A stretch of DNA of 39,302 nt from Candidatus Obscuribacterales bacterium (GTDB taxonomy: Bacteria; Cyanobacteriota; Vampirovibrionia; Obscuribacterales; Obscuribacteraceae). Shown here piece by piece: positions 33,629-39,302 of the stretch. The number at the start of each line of letters is the position of its first letter. The first letter of the stretch is position 1. The notes under the pieces are model-generated. The model was given only the letters and a program-made list of their open reading frames with translations. It did no database searches and had not been told where the DNA came from. The position numbers and the translations under genes are program-made. The stretch spans positions 1 to 39,302 of the forward strand of contig JAIETE010000277.1 of the NCBI GenBank assembly GCA_019745505.1. The letters are read 5' to 3'.

Positions 33629-35771
33629 TGGACACCCTTGCCGGCTTCGAGCGACCTAGCAGTTTTTCTTCCTCGGTGATGGCAAACTCGACCTCGAGGT
33701 TTTGATTATCCTTGAGAAGCTGATGAATATCCGAAGGATTGAAAGTCTCTCGGTCTAGAATGAGCTCTCGCAAGTTTTTCAGACGTGCCAGCTTCGCAAC
33801 AGATGCGTTTGTGACTTTGCACTTGCTGATGTCGAGAAATGCCAGAGATTGCGGCAGGCTGTCTATGGCGATATCGGTAATATTCGTATTCCTCAATTCG
33901 AGCTTCTCTAAATTGGATAAGTCGCTGAGCAATTCAACGTCTTTGTCGTTAATGTCGCAGCGGCTAAGGCAGAGGTTCGTCAATTTTTTGGACCCGCGAA
34001 TCTGCTCCAACACAGGCGTTACTTTTGTGTCGACAACAAGTTTGAAATATTCCAGCTGTTTGAAGCCCTTAAATTTGGCTATGTCGGACGGAGCGATTTT
34101 GACGTGCGAAAGACTGAGAACTCGCAGTTTGGGAAAGCTGTTCACTAATAACCACGCTTTCGAGCTGACTTCCGTCGACATCATATGCAATTCGCGCAGA
34201 TTTCGAAGATGCTTAATGTTTTCCAGAACCATGTCGGTGTTTGAAAATTCTATGGTTTCTGGATCTATATCCGAGACCAGATTTTTCAAACTGAGCACTT
34301 CAATTTCTTCCGGGCGAAATTTTTTGAAGAGTGTGGGGTGCGACTTGAATATGTCGTTCGGAGTATAGGCAATCGGTCGAGAGATTGAAAACACGATCGT
34401 TCCTCTTGCCTTTTGATGCCGCTTGCCCTTTTCGCTGATAATTCCCAATGAGAAATCAGGGAAACGAAAGGTGCGAGTTTTTGCCTTCTTGTCTATCACT
34501 GAGAAGAATCCCGGTTCCTTTTCCATTGTCGATAATCGGGCATGGCACATTTTGAGAAATTCCGGAGAAAATTCATCGACGATTCGATTGCCGGCTGCGC
34601 TCGATTCTATGTCAGACCCGGCATTGGCTTTCTCCTTGTCTTTTGTACTCAAAGCCATTCCTTCGTACGAACGAATCGGGAATTTTTCCTGCTTTTCGCG
34701 AGGAATGTTTGTGCCTACAATTGTGCCGGCAGCTAAAAGAGCTAAATAGCAGGAAAGCAATTTGACGACATAGAACGGACGTATTCTCGTTTGAACGATC
34801 GGCGCGAGCTTCTCCGCAAGAGGAATGGTTGTATCCAGCCCGGAATCGAAATTGACGAGATCTGATGTGAAGGCCTGGGCCGATTGATATCTTTTCTCCA
34901 CTTCTTTGGCAAGCAGTCGGGCAATAATTCTTTCGATTGGCTCGGGATACTCAATGCCCAAGGAGGCCTCTTTCAGGGACAGCGCATCTTCGGATTGATG
35001 TTTCATCATCGTCGCCAGGGCGCTGTCACCTATGAGAGGCGGTGCCCCCGTCAGGGCCTCGTAAAATACACAACCCAGCGAATAGAGGTCGGAGCGATGA
35101 TCTACAGCGATACCCATGCATTGCTCCGGGCTCATATAGAGCGGACTGCCGAATATTTCTCCGGTTCGAGTCAGAGTTAATTGCGTACCGTCATCCTTGC
35201 CGGTCAGTTTAGCGATACCGAAATCAACGACCTTGACGACGGAGCCGCTTGTAAGATCGCCAGGATTTTTTTCCAGCATGATATTGCTGGGTTTTATGTC
35301 ACGATGAATAACCCCATTTGCGTGTGCATAGCTGAGAGCAAATCCCACCTGGATGAATATTTTCACTGCTTGATTTACGGTCAGCCTGCCTCTCAATCTG
35401 AGAATGTCCGCCAGCGACTCTCCATGTACCAGGTCCATTATGAAAAATGGTTGTCCATCCGGTAGCAGACCGGATTCATGGACCTTGATCAGATTGGGGT
35501 GCTCGAGCTTATTGGATGTTTTTGCTTCGATATCGAAACGTCTCCATGTGGCATCGTTTGTTTGCTGTCTGTGCAAGAACTTGAGCGCGTATTTGCCGCC
35601 GGTCTCCAGGTTTTCAACCTCGTAAACGCTTCCCATTCCCCCGGAGCCAAGCAATCTAATCACTTTGAATTTATTGAGAACAGTGGTGCCTGGCTGAAAG
35701 TCAACGCGCGCATCTGACTGATTCGAGGCAATAGTCGAGTCTTGTGCGTGCTGTGGCGTTTGATCCTTCAT
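33612..35771 (-). CDS. Receptor-like Ser/Thr kinase with C-terminal LRRs (array copy B)
   Basis: From the ATG at 35771 the protein is 719 residues; a longer frame would run 61 codons into copy C and is rejected. The kinase (about 35-310) has LGSGGMGSVYEV, Lys64, HRDIKPSN (156-163), DFG (183-185) and the activation-loop TRTGEIFGSPLYMSPEQ. The membrane helix is at about 334-354. The ectodomain contains FRFPDFSLGII (435-445) and FKKFRPEEIEVLSL (482-495), the shared module, then LRRs to about 700. The linker between helix and module is longer than in copy A. The start is 17 bases after the stop of copy C, and the end overlaps the start of copy A. Confidence 0.9.
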   Translation of the reverse strand: MKDQTPQHAQDSTIASNQSDARVDFQPGTTVLNKFKVIRLLGSGGMGSVYEVENLETGGKYALKFLHRQQTNDATWRRFDIEAKTSNKLEHPNLIKVHESGLLPDGQPFFIMDLVHGESLADILRLRGRLTVNQAVKIFIQVGFALSYAHANGVIHRDIKPSNIMLEKNPGDLTSGSVVKVVDFGIAKLTGKDDGTQLTLTRTGEIFGSPLYMSPEQCMGIAVDHRSDLYSLGCVFYEALTGAPPLIGDSALATMMKHQSEDALSLKEASLGIEYPEPIERIIARLLAKEVEKRYQSAQAFTSDLVNFDSGLDTTIPLAEKLAPIVQTRIRPFYVVKLLSCYLALLAAGTIVGTNIPREKQEKFPIRSYEGMALSTKDKEKANAGSDIESSAAGNRIVDEFSPEFLKMCHARLSTMEKEPGFFSVIDKKAKTRTFRFPDFSLGIISEKGKRHQKARGTIVFSISRPIAYTPNDIFKSHPTLFKKFRPEEIEVLSLKNLVSDIDPETIEFSNTDMVLENIKHLRNLRELHMMSTEVSSKAWLLVNSFPKLRVLSLSHVKIAPSDIAKFKGFKQLEYFKLVVDTKVTPVLEQIRGSKKLTNLCLSRCDINDKDVELLSDLSNLEKLELRNTNITDIAIDSLPQSLAFLDISKCKVTNASVAKLARLKNLRELILDRETFNPSDIHQLLKDNQNLEVEFAITEEEKLLGRSKPARVSNEHKP

Positions 35772-35788
35772 TACCGTAGCCGTTCTGT

Positions 35789-37879
35789 TTACTCCAAATC
35801 TATATCGTTGCCTTTCCAATAAATTTTTCGAGGAGCAAACTCTTTTTCCCAGAGCTGAATTTCTTCGGCAGAACGACCTCTCTTTGAGAGTCTTACCCCT
35901 GTAAGGGCGGGGATGCTCTTCAGAGCCTGAATGCTTTTCGGCGTGACGGGGCAATCTTCTAAATCAAGAAAATTCAAATTTTTGAGAGCTGCGATTTTCA
36001 ATATCGCATCATCATTGATTCTTTGATTGTTGGTCAGGTCCAGATCAGTAAGAGTGTGCAACTGAGAAATCAGCTTGATGTCGCCGGAGCTGAGATTGCA
36101 GTTGCTTGTGGAGAGACTGTTTAGGGCCTTGGATGTCTTCAATCTCTGCAATACGGCCGTAATTTCCCTGATGTAACTGCAATTGAGAAATTCCAACTGG
36201 CAGAGTCTCGGCAGTGCAGCCAAATCTTGACCGGTAATATTCGTGCCTTTTAGATTCAAGTGTTTGAGTGATACCAACTTTCCAATCTGCGGAATGTTCT
36301 GCTTGTTGAATGCGCTGCTTTCCAGTCCCAGATATTCCAATTTTGTGTAGTTTTCGATTGGCCTCAATATTTGCGGCAGATTATTCTGGATGTTGTATAT
36401 CTTGATTCCACCGATTTCGTCTGAGCGAAATTTTGAGAAAACCACAGGAGAGCCGGATATTCGTTGATCGAAATTGATATAGAGCGGTTGGAAGTTTTCG
36501 AATGCTTTCACGCCGGTGGCGATGCCGCCTAACTTTGCCGTAGTTCCTCTCCAGGATGAGTCGCAAATAGATCCTAACGGCTCGCTGGTGGGAAAGTGAA
36601 AAATTCTCTTGCTGCCGCCGTTGTACAGTGTAGAAAATGGAGTGGAATCGAGATTGGAGAGTCCGTTCTTTTCAGGCTCAAAGTTTGGCAGCTTCTCGAA
36701 TTCCGAGCGTTGTACTTGGGCAGCCAGTTTTTTTTCCTGTTCGTCTTTTGATAGAGGCGAACCACCTTTAGTGAGATGTCCGAGAAAGAAACCTAAGACA
36801 AGCATGGCAATCGTCCAAATAATTGTAATTATGTGATGATCATGCTTTTTAGCCGGGCTGACGGAGTGCTCAATTGCTACAAGAGTCTGGCGAGTATCGA
36901 GTGAATTCTGCTCACTGAACGATTGACCTTGCTCGATTGCCACTAGATCGGCTGTCAACAAGTTTGCACTTTGATAGCGCTTGGCCGGATCCTTTTCCAG
37001 AAGCTTGGCGACAACATATTCGATGCTCTCCGGATATTCTAGACCCATGGACGCCTGTCTCAGGGCGAGAGGAGCTTCGCTCTGATGCTTCATCATCGTC
37101 GAAAGAGCGCTATCGCCCACCATTGGCGGTGCCCCTGTCAGTGCCTCGTACATGACACAACCAAGCGAATAGAGGTCCGATCGGTGATCAACGGCTATGC
37201 CCATGCACTGTTCCGGACTCATGTATAGCGGGCTGCCGAAAATCTCCCCGGTCCTGGTCAATGTTTGTTGGTTGTATTCGTCTTTGCCGGTAAGCTTCGC
37301 TATTCCGAAATCGACAACCTTGACAGTGCCGCCGAGAGAGCCGCTTACATTTTTTACGATCATGATGTTGGATGGTTTGATGTCACGGTGAATGACTCCG
37401 TTGGTATGTGCATAGGAGAGCGCGAATCCAACCTGGATGAAAATTTTCAATGCCTGCTTAAGTGATATCGTGCCTCTTGATGTGAGTTCTTGCGCCAGCG
37501 TGCTCCCATTTACCAGGTCCATCACGAAATACGGCTGGCCGTCAGGCAAAAGCCCGGAGTCGTGCACGCGAATCAAGTTTGGATGATCGAGTCTGTTAGC
37601 CGCTCTCGCTTCGTTTTCAAAACGCCGCCAAATCGCATCATTGCCGCGTTTGTGGTGCAGATATTTGAGGGCATAGTATGTGTCCAAGACCAGGTGTTTG
37701 ACTTTGAACACACTGCCCATACCTCCAGTTCCCAGGTGTTCTACGACGACGAATCGATCTAGAATGATTTTGCCGGGGGCGAGGATAATCGGCGCATCAT
37801 AGGCGCTGTGCCCATGCAGTCCAGCAGTTTTATCCTGGCTGGCGAAATCGTGAGGTGTGTGTGGCGTCTTTGGACTCAT
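35789..37879 (-). CDS. Receptor-like Ser/Thr kinase with C-terminal LRRs (array copy C)
   Basis: The 696-residue protein follows the same plan: kinase (about 42-312) with LGTGGMGSVFKV, Lys72, HRDIKPSN (164-171) and DFG (190-192); a membrane helix at about 350-368; the shared module with RIFHFPTSEPLGSI (425-438) and FSKFRSDEIGGIKIY (481-495); and LRRs to about 675. The activation segment from GEIFGSPLYMSPEQCMG through HRSDLYSLGC is identical to copy B, whereas the ectodomains differ strongly. Its ATG overlaps the stop of copy D in ATGA. The N-terminal 40 residues are His/Pro/Ser-rich and differ between copies. Confidence 0.9.
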   Translation of the reverse strand: MSPKTPHTPHDFASQDKTAGLHGHSAYDAPIILAPGKIILDRFVVVEHLGTGGMGSVFKVKHLVLDTYYALKYLHHKRGNDAIWRRFENEARAANRLDHPNLIRVHDSGLLPDGQPYFVMDLVNGSTLAQELTSRGTISLKQALKIFIQVGFALSYAHTNGVIHRDIKPSNIMIVKNVSGSLGGTVKVVDFGIAKLTGKDEYNQQTLTRTGEIFGSPLYMSPEQCMGIAVDHRSDLYSLGCVMYEALTGAPPMVGDSALSTMMKHQSEAPLALRQASMGLEYPESIEYVVAKLLEKDPAKRYQSANLLTADLVAIEQGQSFSEQNSLDTRQTLVAIEHSVSPAKKHDHHIITIIWTIAMLVLGFFLGHLTKGGSPLSKDEQEKKLAAQVQRSEFEKLPNFEPEKNGLSNLDSTPFSTLYNGGSKRIFHFPTSEPLGSICDSSWRGTTAKLGGIATGVKAFENFQPLYINFDQRISGSPVVFSKFRSDEIGGIKIYNIQNNLPQILRPIENYTKLEYLGLESSAFNKQNIPQIGKLVSLKHLNLKGTNITGQDLAALPRLCQLEFLNCSYIREITAVLQRLKTSKALNSLSTSNCNLSSGDIKLISQLHTLTDLDLTNNQRINDDAILKIAALKNLNFLDLEDCPVTPKSIQALKSIPALTGVRLSKRGRSAEEIQLWEKEFAPRKIYWKGNDIDLE

Positions 37880-39302
37880 TTGACTTCAAATGTTTCCAGC
37901 ACGTAGTGTAGTTGTGTTCCTGATTCCTTTTGATTCGATTCGAATTCTATTCCGGAAAATATACTCTTCAGCTCTTGTTTCTGGGCTTCGGTGAAATTGT
38001 TGTCAGAGAGCTTCAATTTTTTTAGAGGAAGATTTTTCAAGAAGGACACCCCATGGAATGTGATTGGACAATATTCCAGATTCAACTCCCTCAAATTACT
38101 GAGTGAGGCCAAGCCTTTCAGCGCGCTGTCCGAAACACCCTTGTTGTTCTTAATGTCCAGAATTTTCAAGCTTCTGATTTTGCCGATTGCTTCTACATCG
38201 GTCGCCTTCAAGTTGCATCTCTTTAATTTCAGATATGTAAGCGATTTATTCTTCTGGAGCGCTTGAATTAGCTTCAGGACTCCTCTTGAATCGGTGACGT
38301 CTAAATTCTTGAGATTATTGAGATTTTTCATGCCCGCGACAGCATTTGGATCGATTTCGCTTCCGCTCAAATACAATTGCTGCAAATCAGGCAATTTGCC
38401 GATTTCAGCTATGTCTTCGTTTTCTACCCAGGTGGCGCTCAGATCGATATAGCGCAGATTTTTCTGGTGTCTAAGAGTGCGCAGAAAGAGAGTTGCTTTG
38501 CGGTTTCCGTTTTGCAATTCGAGACAGCCAAGCTCTCCCGGGCGAAATTTTTCCAGCATGCTCGGGTATAGCATCATTTGCGAGTTTGCCTTAAAAGCAA
38601 GAAGACCTTTAGGCAATCTTTTCGTGCCTTTAGCATCAGCCCTGTAGATTGGCTGTCCATTAGGCTCTACGTTGCCAATGCTGCCAATTTCTACAGCCGG
38701 AAAATGGCAGACAGTTTCTGTGCCTTTGGTTTCTGTAAAAAATCCTCTGCCTGTACCCATGTAAGGATCTTTTCCTTCGGGTGATTGTCCTTCCAGAAAT
38801 TCAACATAGCCGCCGGGAACACCAGCCAATTTTTGTTCAATTGTTTTGACGGCTGCCGGTTTAACTGCGGCAGTTGCGGGAGCCGAGATGAATACGCAGT
38901 TTCCGGTCAGATAGCCTAGTCCGTAGGCCGCAATGACAATCAGAGCGCATGCAAAGTTGCGAGTGTTGAAGAGCGACTTTGATCTGGACGACGGTTGGTT
39001 CTTTTGTGCGGTCCCGAACGAATCATGTTTTTGCGTTTCCTCGGCGTCGTGCAAATTCTGCTGTATATTGACCAGTTCTGCGGTCACCAGTTGCGCATTG
39101 GAGTAGCGCTTGTTCGGATCTTTCTCCAGAAGTTTGGCAACCAGTAGCTCAACGGACTGCGGAAATTCAATCCCCAGAGAAGCCTCTTTCAGACTGAGCG
39201 GTGTTTCAGTCTGATGCTTCATCATCGTGGCGAGCGCGCTTTCTGCTATGAGCGGTGGCGCACCAGTGAGCGCTTCATAGATCACACAGCCCAATGAGTA
39301 GA
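37876..39302 (-). CDS. Receptor-like Ser/Thr kinase with LRRs (array copy D, N-terminus outside window)
   Basis: Only the C-terminal 474 codons are present; the reading frame is open to the window end, and the first residues (YSLGCVIYEALTGAPPL) are mid-kinase, so the glycine loop, HRD and DFG lie outside. What is visible is the C-lobe of the kinase, a membrane helix (FACALIVIAAYGLGYLTG), an Ala/Pro linker, the shared module (CHFPAVEIGSI and LEKFRPGELGCLEL) and about seven regular LRRs of 23-24 residues (for example LRYIDLSATWVENEDIAEIG). It is the most upstream visible member, so the operon promoter and possibly further copies lie beyond the window. Its stop overlaps the start of copy C in ATGA. 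Confidence 0.88.
   Translation of the reverse strand, partial: YSLGCVIYEALTGAPPLIAESALATMMKHQTETPLSLKEASLGIEFPQSVELLVAKLLEKDPNKRYSNAQLVTAELVNIQQNLHDAEETQKHDSFGTAQKNQPSSRSKSLFNTRNFACALIVIAAYGLGYLTGNCVFISAPATAAVKPAAVKTIEQKLAGVPGGYVEFLEGQSPEGKDPYMGTGRGFFTETKGTETVCHFPAVEIGSIGNVEPNGQPIYRADAKGTKRLPKGLLAFKANSQMMLYPSMLEKFRPGELGCLELQNGNRKATLFLRTLRHQKNLRYIDLSATWVENEDIAEIGKLPDLQQLYLSGSEIDPNAVAGMKNLNNLKNLDVTDSRGVLKLIQALQKNKSLTYLKLKRCNLKATDVEAIGKIRSLKILDIKNNKGVSDSALKGLASLSNLRELNLEYCPITFHGVSFLKNLPLKKLKLSDNNFTEAQKQELKSIFSGIEFESNQKESGTQLHYVLETFEVK

Noticed and set aside
35772-35954. N-terminal extension of kinase copy B
   Set aside because: The extra 61 codons would overlap the coding end of copy C. The ATG at 35771 fits the tandem arrangement and the copy-to-copy alignment of the N-termini.
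1-39302. Search for CRISPR arrays, tRNA or rRNA genes, insertion sequences, prophage and attachment sites
   Set aside because: No regularly spaced direct repeats, cloverleaf-like genes, transposase or integrase genes, or terminal inverted repeats were seen. A covariance search for tRNAs was not possible here.

Overview
The window is a chromosomal segment of about 50% GC from a bacterium with dense, short-gapped operons, frequent GTG and TTG starts, and many start/stop overlaps (ATGA, GTGA). It has a MEP isoprenoid gene (ispG), a membrane-anchored YvcK homologue, a flavin-reductase domain like the C-terminal domain of cyanobacterial flavodiiron proteins, very large lineage-specific helical proteins and a tandem family of kinase-LRR receptors. 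This combination best fits the non-photosynthetic sister lineage of Cyanobacteria (Vampirovibrionia/Melainabacteria, perhaps Obscuribacterales). That placement is an inference from gene content, not a measured phylogeny. No rRNA, tRNA, insertion sequence, prophage or CRISPR array was recognised.

Layout. 1-168 (-): start of a TadE-like membrane protein cut by the window edge. 306-2524 (-): pfkA and ribD, coupled by a 4-base overlap. 2982-5041 (+): sucC-sucD, with a structured leader, a strong intergenic hairpin and a clear terminator. 5326-6276 (+): a patatin-like lipase. 6349-9925 (-): an apparent operon def / small cysteine protein / RapZ C-terminal-domain protein / YvcK / flavin reductase. 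10106-10753 (-): cobU, divergent from a YgjP-like metallopeptidase (10821-11540). 11882-13144 (+): fabF.

13158-21222 (-) holds two large proteins of unknown function, 826 and 1773 residues. The larger contains about ten degenerate copies of a helical module. 21570-23354 (+): cysE and two small proteins. 23364-24722 (-): a degenerate acyl-CoA dehydrogenase-like gene and a small protein. 25001-26271 (+): rpe and a secreted TPR-like protein, ending in a bidirectional terminator shared with a convergent pair (26299-27962, -): a four-helix membrane protein and an OLD-type TOPRIM protein without an ATPase domain. 28151-31579 (+): a MATE transporter, a stand-alone RadC/MPN protein and ispG.

31583-39302 (-): four tandem, translationally linked paralogues, each an N-terminal Hanks-type Ser/Thr kinase, one membrane helix, a shared undescribed 'FHFP...KFR' module and a leucine-rich-repeat region. 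The fourth is cut by the window end.

The housekeeping genes cover glycolysis (pfkA), the pentose phosphate pathway (rpe), the TCA cycle (sucCD), fatty-acid synthesis (fabF), cysteine (cysE), riboflavin (ribD), cobamide salvage (cobU), isoprenoids (ispG) and protein maturation (def). The most novel material is the receptor-kinase array and the two-gene giant helical protein locus. A recurring palindrome upstream of sucC, sucD and fabF may be a shared regulatory or REP-like element.
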